The notes under the pieces: model-generated
What the model saw: the letters and a program-made list of their open reading frames with translations, nothing else
What the model was told of the DNA's origin: nothing
Databases searched by the model: none
DNA from: Albula goreensis
Taxonomy: Eukaryota > Chordata > Actinopteri > Albuliformes > Albulidae
Length of the DNA: 64,000 nucleotides
Reading direction: 5' to 3'
NCBI GenBank assembly: GCA_022829145.1
Contig: CM040747.1
Coordinates: forward strand, 32,256,052-32,320,051
Program-made: the position numbers and the translations under genes
Shown: positions 12,492 through 25,900 of the stretch, piece after piece
How positions within the stretch are numbered: position 1 is the stretch's first letter
How the letters are laid out: each line of letters starts with the position of its first letter

Positions 12492-15400
12492 CTGGACAGA
12501 GAGTGAACACGGCAGAAGGGTGGGGCAGGGGCGGGGCCACAGCTACCTTCGTGGAGGGAGACACCTAGTGGACAAAGGCAGGACAAACCGGGATGCCATG
12601 ACAAGTTATTCTGAAATTATCTGGTTTTAGTTTATAAAACACACATATAAACAGTAGCCCCTCCTTGTCCGTGGTTCACTGGTCCCAAAAAAATGTAAAA
12701 TTACAAAAATAAACGGTTTGTAAGTTTGAAGCCACCCGGCAAGTGAGTACAGGCTGCAACATGGCGAAATCCGCCAGTCCAGTCACACACAGTACATGTA
12801 CCTGCCTTATCTCCCTTTGACCCCTTACCCACACTGCCCTGCAGAACTCTCATCCAGTCTGCCTCTAGCATTCTCGCTGGTAGCATTAGTTACCGCGTTA
12901 TCGCACTGTCTGTGTCATTGTTCGTTCACCCTTTGAGGTGTATAATAAGCATGATTTTCATTGGTCCGTCATCCTTTGATACATGATATTTTTTCATTGC
13001 TCTGTCGCCTCTTGAGGATGAGGCAAAAACTTCAGAATCCATTTCATTTGAGAGAAAGAGAGAGAGACAGAGAGAGAGCCAGTACAGTACTTATATAATA
13101 ATGTACAATGTACTTTATTTTTACTGTATTTAATTTTAGTAATGGCTTATCAATTAAACTTCATATGTATGTATGTACACAAAAATCATGTTATATATGG
13201 GGTCAGCAGATGCTTCGCTATTATCCACGGTTTTTGGCTATCTGCAGTAGGTCTTGGAACGTATCACCCGCAGATACGAGGGGACCACTGTGTACACATA
13301 CATACACACACATGCTTACACACCTCACATCCCATCTCTTTCTCTCTCTCTCTCTCTCGCACTCTTTCAGTCTGGTACTCACGTGTCACAGTCTTTCACT
13401 CTCTGCCTCTCCTTCCTCTTTCTCCCTCTCTGCCTTGGTCGCTGTCTACTGGAACGAAACAACCAACAGCCAAGCTGATTACCTGCACATCCAAACCATC
13501 TGCTCTCTCAGTAACACTGTGTGATCAGGTTTTTTTCTGTTATTTTGGTTTCAGTTTTGTTCGGTTGTTTTCGTGTGTTTATTTTTTTCCATCTCCCTGA
13601 CCACGTGCTTTTGTTTTCAGCACCCTCTGTGTTTGCCCCGCCCTCTGTGTCATTACTTGCTACCTGATTGCTGATTTGTTCATCTGTGTCTCATTTGATT
13701 TTGTACTGTTTCCCTGTCTTATTGCTTTTGACTCTGTTGCTGGATTGTGTTTTGAATAACTTCAATTTATTGCCATCCTCTGTCTGCATTTGAGTCCTTA
13801 CCCCAAGTTCTGCCACTGGGATACATCTGATATACAATTACTACTACTGACTGTTATTCTACCGATAGTGAAATCATTTACCTTTGTTTCAATGAAACAA
13901 ACGCGTGTGTGTGAATATGAATGTGTGTTTGCGCTGGTGTGCGTGTGCAGAAATGCTGACCTTTCGTTTTTCAAAGAGACGCTCCGCTGTCTGGAGGAGA
14001 GAGAACACGCTGAGTCAATTCGGCAGAAAAGCACATTTACATAAGTTCCTTCACTCAATGAAATGGGTGAATAAGCATGTACGGTTTTCTCATGGGAGAT
14101 CTGTACGGAACACACGATAAGGGCTAACTACAACAAGAAAGCAGAAAATTACAGCTTTAAAAAAAAAAAAAAGGCATATAATACGTTCAGCTGGCATGAC
14201 CCATCCCTTTCCTTTTGAGATCTTTCTTTGGATAACTACCTCATTCTGATTTTAGAGGAACTATGTAATGAACAGCTTTAAACGCACAACTTGACATTAT
14301 AATTGGAAACAGCCAGAAAGAGAAGCATCTGAAATACTCATGTAATTGCGCAGTGAATGAAAACTGATTAAATCAAAGAGTATCCGGATGCAAAAGCACA
14401 TTCGAAATGTGGGTGCAGGTTAAAAAGTATTTTCCTATGATTTCGTGAATTCAGACATATGCAGATGCACGCACGCATACACACACACACACACACACAC
14501 GCGTATACACAGCACATAAGACTTTTCTTACCTACATTCACATGTCTGGTGCTCCACAAAGGTCATCACTACGTACTCATTTTCCTCAGCCCCTGGTTTA
14601 ATTTTCAACAGCTGACATGACAGAGAGAGAAGTGACACAATTATAAAGGGGCGGCCCATTTAAATGGCCAAAACTGATTTTAAATCATACTGACGGCAAC
14701 TGCAGTATGGTCTGGACAGCTTAGCAGATTTTTTATTCATTTTATCAGCTTGTGCTGACATTGCATTTAAATGGAAGACACTATGTAGCCAGTTGGCACT
14801 GAAAAATAGTCAGTTTTTATGTTATTCTTCAGTATTTGCTCCAATATATAGGTACAATTACATTTAATAGATTTATGGTATCTTATATCATGGTTCTGGT
14901 TTTGTTAATATTAATTGTTCAATGTAAAATGCTAGGTGCTGTATGAAACTGCCCACTGGTAAGTGAAGGTTTGGTCGCTGTCCAGGTGAGACTGTGGCAC
15001 CCGGCCAGGCGTACCTGAGCCGTGAGGTTACGGGTGTGCGTGGGGTGACATTCCATGCTCTCGTCGCCGCAGCAACCTGCGCAGCGCCACAGCAGAACGC
15101 AGGCGGGGCTGAAGACGTGCTCCACCTCCCCGGGGTACTCCTGCGTGACCTCCACCAGCTTCTCCATGGTGCGGCAGAGGCTCCGCCCCCACACCTCCTC
15201 AAACTGCACCACTGCAACAACGGGCAGGAGCAGTGCGGTCGTCACTCACAACAGCGGCCAATCGGCTTGCTCATTTCTCATCCCAGCCCCCTGGCACCGG
15301 TCAGTCCTGAAACCTGATGCTGTAACTCCCTTGTGCTGGAGGCATTGTCAAGTTGCCATGGAAATGTGACATTGTACAATATACATGGCATTAGCTGTCC

Positions 15401-16966
15401 TCTCGCAAGGAAGTATTGCACTTCTTGCATGTGCTTTTAATCTTACTTGTATTTTTGACCATTCTTTCCTGTCGATCCTTCACCTTCATGTTTGTTTGCA
15501 TGTGTGTATGTGCATGTGACAAACAAAGTTGTATCATATTATATGTGACAGTGTTCTTGCCTATAATGTGACCTTGTTGTTAAAGCCCACACAGACACTG
15601 CACTACATGTCACTTCCAAACCTTTGTGTCATAGAGTTGAGTGTGATTTAGGAAAGGGGGTTGAAAGGGCATCTCAATCATACGAGCTCAGTGCAGGTGA
15701 TAAGGTGCTGCTTACCTCCAGTGTTGTGGACTCCACTGGAGTAGGGAGAACTCTGCAATTGAACCAGAGAGAGGGAAAAGGTTGAAAAAAAAACATTACC
15801 TGAAGCTTCAGCAAATACTTTTCCACATCAGTCAACCGGATACACCAGAAAAGTCAAGTTACCAGAAAACGGCAGCGCAATGAACACTGACAAATCGCCA
15901 CTGTGTTACGCTCAACATCCTAGGAACAAAGCTGTGTTTGTGCACCTGATCATGGCTTGCAATGCGCTTAATGTGGCCCCCTAGTGGCACTGGATGGTAT
16001 ATCTCTTAAATTCAGCTATCACAGTCCAGACATAATCCTGGCAGCCTGCTCCTTGCTTTGCCTGACTTGGATGGAAAAAAAAGGTTTCCTACGCGATACA
16101 TTTCACTGATTTTTTTTCCCCATGGTGCTTTTCCCTGGTGCTTGATACTGCACATATACACATGATAAACTGCCCTGTTATTGAGTTTTTATAGGGACAG
16201 CAAGAGCCAAAGTTAGAACACACAATTCATGGGCTCAGAAGAACAAGTTCTCTCACAGAAATTTACACAGCAGCCCAGGAGGCGGAGAGGCAGCGAAACT
16301 GTACGGCTCTTCTTTTTATAGGATGGTACCTCTAGTTTAACATACTCCACTGAGATGGATGGCTACACATGGACCTTATTGAATGTATGTATATGTTTAT
16401 GTGTGTGTCTGTGTGTGTATGTTTGAGTGTGTGTGTGTGTGTGTGTGTATGTTTGAGTGCGTGTGTGTGTGTGTGTGTATGTGTGTTGGGGGCCCTGTAG
16501 GCTACAGGGCCAATGAACCTTTGTTGTGGAAGAACTTGGTCCCTGTGGAGCTGGCCCTACAGCAGGGCTACACAGTTGTGATCCTGTGCAGTCACACTGC
16601 CTGACTCTCTGGTCCTGGAGGGCCACAGTGCCCTCAGGGTTAAGAGTGAGATTTATCCCTGAGACCTGATGCCATCCTCTCCAGCCCTGAACCTCAGCTC
16701 AGTCTGGAAAACTGGACATTCCTCACAGTGGGCTGTGTGTGTGTGTATATATGTGTGTGTGTGTGTGCGTGTATATGTATGTGTGTGTGTGAGTGTGTTT
16801 GTGCGTGCATGTGTGTGTGTGTGTATGTATGTGTGTGTGTGTATGCGTCCATGTGTGTGTATGTATGTGTGTGTGTGAGTGTGTTTGTGCGTGCAAGAGT
16901 GTGTATGTGTGTGTGTGTGAGTGTGTGTGTGCGTGTGAGTGATTGTGTGTGTGTGTGAGTGTGTAT

Positions 16967-16997
<31 letters not shown>

Positions 16998-19900
16998 CGT
17001 GCGTATGTGTGTGTGTGTATGACGTCATAGAACCCAGGGTGTGCAGGGTCATACAGGGGACAGCATGGCCACCTGGAGCATCTGGTCACATTTGCGCTCT
17101 CCTTGTGACATTCTGGGAGGGGCCTGGAATCAAATACAAAACATAGGCTTGCATCCCAATCAATCAGCAGCAAGACCTAGCAGGTCCAGAGACTTCAGAC
17201 AAGATGGGATTACTTTATAATCCTCTGTAAATAGAGAGCTTTCCACAGCACAAGATGGACTAAGACAGTGCAGGTAATGGCACGACAACACAGGGGAGTT
17301 CCTGCGTAACGAAGCACAGCTCTACAGGCGTCTGTCTGTCCAGCGCAGGATTCATGAAAATCATTCACCAAGAGGGCAAACCCTCCCCTCCCCCCTGTTA
17401 TACACTAGCGCTGGAGACAGGAGGCAAAGCAAAGTCCCTTCCGCTCCTGAACAAATGTCGGCTTTGATCTTCGCTTGGGTTCGGGTTTCTGTTGCCGGGA
17501 CGCGCTCCCCCGCTCGCGCTCTGCCGCGCTGCCTGCTGTGGGGCGGCCGCTCTCTCTCTGCGGGCCCGGGCCGGGCTCCAGGCATGGTCCGGGGAGAGCG
17601 CGGCAGACAGCTGGCCTCTGTTTCGTCTCCACCACATCATAAAGGCTCCGGGACGTGGGAGGTACGTCAGACGGGATGCATCGCACGTGACTCTGGCACC
17701 TCCTGAGCGGGGGGGAGGCGGGTTAAGGCGCAGTCAGCTGCCCCTTTTTTCTTGGCACCGAGGCCGGGCTGTGTGGGGAAACTCACGTACACACCCTGTC
17801 CGCTCCCAATCTCTGTCAGTGAGATCAGCGGCATCGCTCCCAAACTACAATGCAGCTACGCATTACGGGATGGGAAAAGAATGAGAGAAAGAGCGAGAGA
17901 GACAGACAGACAGACAGAAAGAAAGAAAGAAAGAAAAAGAGAAAAAGAAAAGACAATTCATGACAGAGAGGACAACAAGGGCTATCACATTCAACTGCTC
18001 TTCCCAAACTTTTGAGAAAAAGATTTGCGTCTTAATTCAGATAGATCTGCCCAAGAGCAACTATGACTGAAATGAAGAGGGTTTCCCACTCATCCCTGCA
18101 TGCAATAAAATGGCTATTGATTGCAGCTTGACCAAATGATTTGCCCCTTTAACAAAGTAACACCAGGGAGAGTAATAACACCCGGATAACACCAGGGAGT
18201 GTAAATTACACTGTTTGAGCTTTATCTGTGCTGGATGGTTTCAATATTCATGGATAAGCGATGCTCTTTGAGGGGTAGAGGGAGAGGAGAGAGGGGAGAG
18301 GAGGGGAAGCAGGGAAATCACCCTGAACATACAAACCATGGTCATGACCTTCTGTTTACTGCGTTTACGCAGTTAAAGAGACGCTGACCCTTTCCTTGTT
18401 CAAGGTGACGGCTGTAGTTCACTCACTGGAAGCAAGAAACGGGGATGGGACGAGTCAGCTACAGGGGTCGGAGGTCAGTGGGCTGTCCCAGCCCCGCCTT
18501 GATTCTCAGAGGTAGTATCGGCACAGCATCCGATGTCACCCTCACCCAATAAAATTTCCCATGCCTCCTGAAAGCAACATTCTATTAGGAACAGCTAGCA
18601 AGAGAGGTGAGGATTTAGCATGTGTTTAAATAAAGATCCCCTGTGGCTTTACTTCTGCAAGAAACACAGAGGGAAGTGGAAAGTGGAAAAAAAAAACCTC
18701 TTCTCCGTGCCTTTTAGCCCAGTCATGTCTCCTCATTCTGATTTGCCAAAAGTGCTCACGTTGGTCCTGTGTGAACGCCGAGGTCAGCACAAAGCTGCCC
18801 AGCCATCTCAGAAGTGGATCAGGTGTTTAACGAGAAGTGCATGACGCAGAATGCAAGTTCACCCCAATAACAACCAGGGAGAGTAAATATTAGCTAAACA
18901 GCACAAAAAAAAAAAAAAAAAACAACACCGCAATTCTTTACTACTTGAAAAAACGAATTAGGGATAAATTACTTTGTGTGCGTTAGAGGGATCACTGCCC
19001 TGCACTGCATGATTAGAGTCCTCTTGATACGTGCTTCTACTCACATTTGCTCGAGAAAAGCCTGTTTTCTCGCTGTGATGCACTGCTGGGACACTGCTAC
19101 AGCCACGTACTAAATATGTTAGCTGGGTCTTAGCTTCAGCTGCAGAAATTTCACACTGTAACCTTTGTGTGTATTCACCATTTTGTGTCCATGTGCCATT
19201 GCCTTTCAGTCACTTAAAACACACCACTGAGTCTAGCTGAAAACTCATGCAGCCTTTTTTGATAAAAACGATGACAGTTTCTGAAAACAAAGCCCGACAC
19301 AGTGGTTTAGTTGCGTGCAGATATAATGTTTTTAACGCTCGCTCGCTTGAGCGCTACTATGTCACCGGAGGCCTGTCTCCTCATATCAGTCCTTGCCATC
19401 TAAAACAAACAACATGTGGGTATTAAAGACTTCTGTAAATTTGTTTAGCATGTTGTGTATTCCTGCATTCGCTGCAAATGATTTACAGTCCTATGCTGCG
19501 TTATGTGTTTTGCCTAAACTAACTTTTAACAATGGAAGAGGGGAGAGGCCTCCACTGACGGCCCCCACTGTCTCAAATTAAAGGGGGGGCTCCAGTAAAA
19601 TGGAGAGTTTATGATGTCATAATCTGGAGAGGATGATACCCAGAATTCAGCAAACCTCTGCAAACCCCTGACTCTGATATCTCCTATTCCTCAAAGGTAC
19701 CTATGGTGGTCTATCTGAGGAGATCCCTCCCCCGAGGAAATCAATGTGTGAAGATCCTGAGCCCATGGTCTCCTAGCTTGTCGAACAGCAGATTGTCTCG
19801 GCCAATCGCACCCTCCCTCAGATCTGATGCTGCTGGTTCAAACAAACCTAGGTCAGGAGCATCTACACAGGGTTTGAAAGGGACGACTGGCCTTCATCAG

Positions 19901-22900
19901 ACCTCAAAGGAAGCTGGGGACCGGAGCATCAAAAGCAGACTGTCACCATCTAGTCCTGTTATGGAACGTTATAGCAGCCTGTGCCCTTTGCCTTTTCAAG
20001 TGAAGGTTTTTAAAGCCAGAATGTAAAATTTCCATTCTGTTTTTATGAGGCATGCTGTCCAACGCCTCAAGAAGCCTAAAAGCTGCGGGGATAAGGGCTA
20101 AAGGGGGCACTGACTGAGGAATTTTGGGGAGGGGGAGGGGGGGTGGAGGTTTGACAAGAAAGCATTTTTCAAAAAAGGCAGTATGTTACATATGAATTAT
20201 GATCAGGAATAAAGCATAGCTGAAAATGCACATTAGTGCTCTAATCCCACTTGGGACTCAGAGCCTGGTTCCCCAGGCCGGACGTCATTCCCACCCACTC
20301 CCTGCTATTTCCCGCAGCTACAGCCCCGAGGTCTATGACTTACTGCACAACAGCTATCCTCAAACTGCTCGCAAAGCAGCCCACAGGCCACTCGGAGCAG
20401 CAGAAGTGATATATCCGCAGCTCAGACAGGGCCTCTCGCAGTAAGATCAGCGGCATGCTGGTAGCTAGCGCCGGCCCTGTGCTAACATTATGGTCCTAAG
20501 AGCTGCAGAGCAAAGGTGTGTGTCTCAGGGGGTGCTTACTTCGGCCTGCTCTGGATTTACTCTGGCCATTACTTTCTCGGCAGATGCCCACACCCAGGGC
20601 AACCTGCACAGCTTTTCTTTAGCATGTTGTTGCAGTTAGGTTTCATAGCAGCCATGCAGGTTAAGCTCCATGCCTTAATGGGAATTGATCCCTGGCTACA
20701 GAGCACAGGGAGACCCTACTCACCAAACCCTACCTTGCCCCAGTGACTTGCTAGGACCATTGCGGCACAGTTGTTCCGAAATTCCAGGACCGGGAAGAAA
20801 GCACGGATCAGGCAATTCAGCCAGACAAAAAACGGTTCAAAACCAGACAAACCAGAGCTATCAGATTCACAGCTCAATAGATAGATCCGTTCAGTACAAC
20901 CCAACAACAACAAATGCATCTCTGACTTGTGCACACACAGCCCTATTTGTTAACACATGAGGGATGTAGCCCTGGTGATAGACTGGGTGACAAGGACCAT
21001 TACCCCACCCTACCCCACCCCCATTCCCCCCGGTCCCAAATGACACTGTCCAGCTGGCCGAGGCCCCAGTTTCTCCCTGAGGGGGAGGAGCATACAAAAA
21101 ATACCCGTACGCTACACGGCGACAGATGCAGCTCTGTCCTCGGGACCCGGGCGTTTCAAAGGCGGCTTCCATTAAAACCAGACGGAGCGATACTGAGACG
21201 ATCTTCATCTGCAGCCAAGACCAACAGTCACTTCAGCTAACCTCATTTAGCCCCGTAATTACCACCCATTCTGCTATGGTCACTTGCGGGCTGACTTATT
21301 GCCATTGAGACATTTCCCTTTGAGATCATAGTGGTGCACTCTACTTTACAAAAAAAAAAGAAAAGGCTTTCTCAGGACATGGGGCCCCCTAGATTGCAGG
21401 GTTATGAGTTTTTAACCTCCAGGCAGGGTTTACTTAAGCAAACACTCATTGCTGGGTTTAAGTAAACACACCGCTACCCCATAAATCAGTTCCGGCATTT
21501 TGTACTGCTTGTTACTGGGCATCGGTTTAAAAGCAAGTTTGCTAATCTTTATTTTATGTGGAAGACAGTGTCAGAATTGGTGCCCACGATCAACTTTCCC
21601 AGATAAAATAAACAGCAGTTGATAGTGAACAACAGAACCATGTTCTACCAGCAGGTTTCATAGGTGAAGCACAAGGCCTATTTTATCGCTTGAAATAAAA
21701 GCTGCTGTTGCTGGAAAAACCTCAAAAAACGACATCCAAATAGAGGATCAAAGCCTGGGTATTTCCAGAATTGAAAAGTGCGCCCTCTATCCGCTTGGAG
21801 TGGCATTACAGCATACGGGAGAAAATCCTGTTAACATAAATGCCGTGACAACCACAGTACTATCACGCAGTCACCAGAGCAGGTTTGTCCCAGGATCACA
21901 TGTGACAACTGTCTGCTGCTGTCTCTGCCACGCAGTGACAAAGCTCCACTGTTCTTGCGGTCTGTCAAGCGCTGTCACACAGTCTATCACGACAACAATA
22001 AGACAACTGTGTTCCTGTGACAAAAAGAGCCACACAATAATGTCCAGACTAAAGCAGTAAAGTGAAATGGCAGTACGAGACATGGTGGACAGACCTAATT
22101 ACAGTATTGTTTGACCTTCCTCCTGTTTCATAAATATATTCTGTCTATGGGTTTAAAAAACCATTAAATCAGGAAAAAAATAGCAATTCTCAAAGGTTTA
22201 ATTGCAAGTTTCTCATGGGGTTACTTTGTAAGAAAAGCTATTTTATTCTGCCTTAAATAAAACATTGGGTTTCAGAAAGCCTCCAGTCTGGGAAGACTCA
22301 AATGTACTGACTCACTTTTTTTTTTTTTTTTTTTTTGCATCAGCGCGCACCCCAGCACTAGGTTGTCTCTCCCACATGTGGGTTGATTGTCATCCACCTC
22401 ATTGCCACTGTCACTGCGCCGGGGAAAACCACAGTCATCAGAGGTATCGTCACATGGAGTGAGACGCAGGAGAATGATTCATGATTGGCAGCGTTTGCGC
22501 CGTCGGTTTTGGGAGGGGAGGACACGGGAGGAAGCACGTAACTGCACCAGACACCTTAGGCCGTTCTCTCTGTCTGCTGTACACCAACACAGCGGGCCCT
22601 GTCTTCTATGCGACGCCCACAGTCAGTTTACAGCGAGCTCGCTGGCTGCTGCTTTCACGTAAAGCGGCCATTTCAAACTCCGGCTCTGGGAGGGTGTAGC
22701 GTCTGCAGGTTTTTGTGGGCTCCTCATTAACGAGGACTGAACGAAGCCTTGGAAAGAAGGTGTGTGAACTCCTCACCCAATTAGGGACTTTAATCCAGCA
22801 GAAACTGTGAGTTTGAGGTCCCTGATATAAAGTGAGCATTTCGTCAGTTTCCTCTTCCTCTTCCTCCCACTGTGAATCCAGGAGAACCCAGGGCTCTGTA

Positions 22901-25900
22901 GTGCATAGTATATCTCTCCACAGCATGAACACTGTTTTATTCACTTAACATATAGGTTAGATTTTATTCTGCAGTGCTGCGGTGCAAACCTACTGATGCA
23001 GATTTAGTTGCAGCTAGGGACATAACAGTAGCTTCTTATCCAGTACTGGATCCACAGTCGTTTGGTTTTGAGTTAAGCTCCTTTACCATTCACTCGCAGC
23101 TTGGCCTTCAGCGCAGGGTTCTCAAAAGTGAATCATGTTCATGGGTTTTAAACAGCGTAAGTGCCGTGAAAATTCAGCGACTAAACATGTATTTTTTTTC
23201 TCGATCCGAAAAGTTTACTCCTGCTTCCATGAGACCTCGGAGAGTCACTGAACTCAGCAACTATGCAGTATATCTGAGAGGAATGAAGGCAAGGTCCGGG
23301 CATATAATTCCCTGCATGCTTTGCAAATCCTCACAGCTGGGGCCAATGGATATTAAACAAGCACCTATGGGAGGGTTAACATGTAGTATGAGAAAATAAA
23401 ACTCTGAAAAAGTGACCGAATGCACCAAGCTCTTATAAATCCACTTTGTATGAGACATTAGCTACGCTTCAATTACAAATCTGTCACAGATTCTGCTTGG
23501 AGCACGAAAAACAAATTCTGTTTTCCTTGCGTCTGAAACAACCATCGGGACAGGTTATTTTCATATTTATTTTGGTGAGGAAATGTAGTGTGGTGTGATT
23601 TTGAGGAAACCTCAAGAGTTGCTGTCAGTAACAGCTTAATGACTCATTCATGGTCATTTGTAGTAGGATCTTTTTTTTTTTTTAATGCAGCCAGACTGCG
23701 GTGCAAGTTTTGTAAAACAATTTGCGCCTGTTCTCATTTGCCTTAGTGCAGTACATTTAGAATTATAATTTCACATGTTTTTGTGTTTGGCTGCATGTAT
23801 TATTATTATTATTATTACTGTCTCCACGTGTCATTCATATTAACCACTTGTAGGAAGCTGTAAACATTGCATGCCAATTCTGTGTCTGATTAAACACATC
23901 TTGTTAAATGTAAGAACATACAATTATAGGAACAGTCCATTCAGTCCAACTACAATCGCCATTTAATCACTAGGTTCCCTTGTTTGTGTCTTGGCTCATT
24001 TTTCAATTGTTTTAATTGCTAAATGGTCTTCCCGCGTGTCATTTTCAAGCACATTTTTGCCATTTTCCCACACACAATTAGTGTTTTTAACCTCGGAAAG
24101 TGCTTGGCAATGATATTGTCGCATAAGCTGTACACCCTTTTCCAGAGAACAGCCATAGCTTCACAGTACTCCAGAGACTGTGCGGGGTGAAGAAGGCCAC
24201 TTCCCATGGGCTCCCTGACTGACCCTGGACCTGCTGGGTAGGACAGCGGAGACTGACAGCCCATTTCTCAGACAACCGCCGCACTGGCCCATTCATCACT
24301 CTCAATGATCTCAGGTCAGCGGCTTGCAAGCGTTAACGCTGCAGCCCCGATGTCTCTTGACCAGGATGTGCAGAGGATAAACAGAGAAGGAAACAGGCAA
24401 AGTGATGACAGGACAGTGGAGACGGCAGTGGGCAGTGACACAGGCCCAAGTGTGAGATGGGTGACGCCAGTGCCCCCCCCTTCCCCCGAAACCGCAGAGG
24501 GCAGTCTAGGCGCCGGCCCTTCTGGCAGTGGAATATAGGATCTCCCCTTCCTGGCCAGGCAGGGTTGATCCAGATGGCAGAGTCCATGACCTTGAGGCTG
24601 GTTCCACTGAGAACCGGGTCTAGCGGAACTCCCAATGATGGCTCAGACCCGGTCGCGCAACGACAGCATTATGCGTTTGGAGGGGTGTTACACCTAGCAC
24701 CTAGTGCGAAAGACGAGTCATGAAGAAAGAAAAATAACCAGTAAAATAAATAACATTTAAAGAGGCAGTGTCTTCTTCCTCAAGTAAAATGCATCGGGGA
24801 GAGATGAAGAGCTTCTAGTCACAACATGCATTAAAGGAGATCTGGGCTTCAGTACAATTTTGTTAAATTCACTGGCCTTGAAATCGTCACTTGGAAGCTT
24901 AACTTGGGAATATGTAAATCTACACCAATTACATGCAATTATTTCAGCTTGTGTTTGATTGGTGGAGAGTCAGATGCTCCCAAGTGAAGTTCGCAAGTGA
25001 AGATTTAACGGATTGGATTGCAGCCCTGGCACATTGACGGATTGGCAAAGCTGCTCACGGGCGTGGCTACGGGGTCGGATACGAAAATTAGCGACACAGC
25101 ATCAAAAACCCACTGCAGTTTGAAATCACCGCGGCAACATGACCTGACCTTGGTGTCCGTGTTTCACTTTGACTGCCAGCCCCATACCTGCATATGTGGG
25201 GGCCGAACACAAGGCTTGCGTAGGGCTGGAAGCGTATATTATTTTTATCGTTATTTATGAACTTAGGAGATGGGGAGTTTTTTCCAGAGCAGATTGCATA
25301 GGGCTACATATGTTTTACATATTATCCATTTTTCACAGCTGGACATTTGCTGAAGTGGTTTGGGTTAAGTCCCCTGCGCAGTGACGCAACCATAGACGTC
25401 CCCACTTGGGATCTGAGCAAGCAACCTTCCACATTCACATCCAGCTCCCTAAGCACCTACAGGTCACGGTGTCCCCATCACTGCGCAGAGATTTAGAGAG
25501 AGAGAGCGAGAGAGCAAGAGACATTTAAATGTGCTGGTATGCACTTTGGCTGTATCTACAAATGATGCACTTTCTGCCAAAGGAGCATCTTGAATTTGAA
25601 TTTGAGTTTTAGAGACAGACCCTCCGCATGTACACAAGTATCCCAAACCGCACAGTACATTTGCTTTTCCCCTCATTTTCTGTTACAGTGAAGAAAATGA
25701 CCATGAGCTACCAGACACCATAATGGAAACGCATAGCCGAGCACGTTCCGCATGGGCACTGTTTTTTTTTCTTCACAAATGAGAAACATCTGTGCCTGAG
25801 CAAGAATTATGACAAATCAAACTGAGATAAACAATGCAACCCCAGACAGCCTTTAGTCGTTCATGAATGTAATTCCATCCTACTGCAGTTAGACAGTCTG

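Noticed and set aside
14888..15220. Second ORF over PGF exon 3 (Arg/Ser/Trp-rich)
   Set aside because: An out-of-frame shadow of the cystine-knot exon.
16694..17173. His-Thr-rich 159-codon ORF on the minus strand and Cys-Val-rich ORFs on the plus strand
   Set aside because: Translations of the GT/CA microsatellite.
17360..17884. Arg/Ala-rich ORFs on both strands
   Set aside because: Stop-poor frames are expected in a CpG-rich block; no motif or consistent exon structure.
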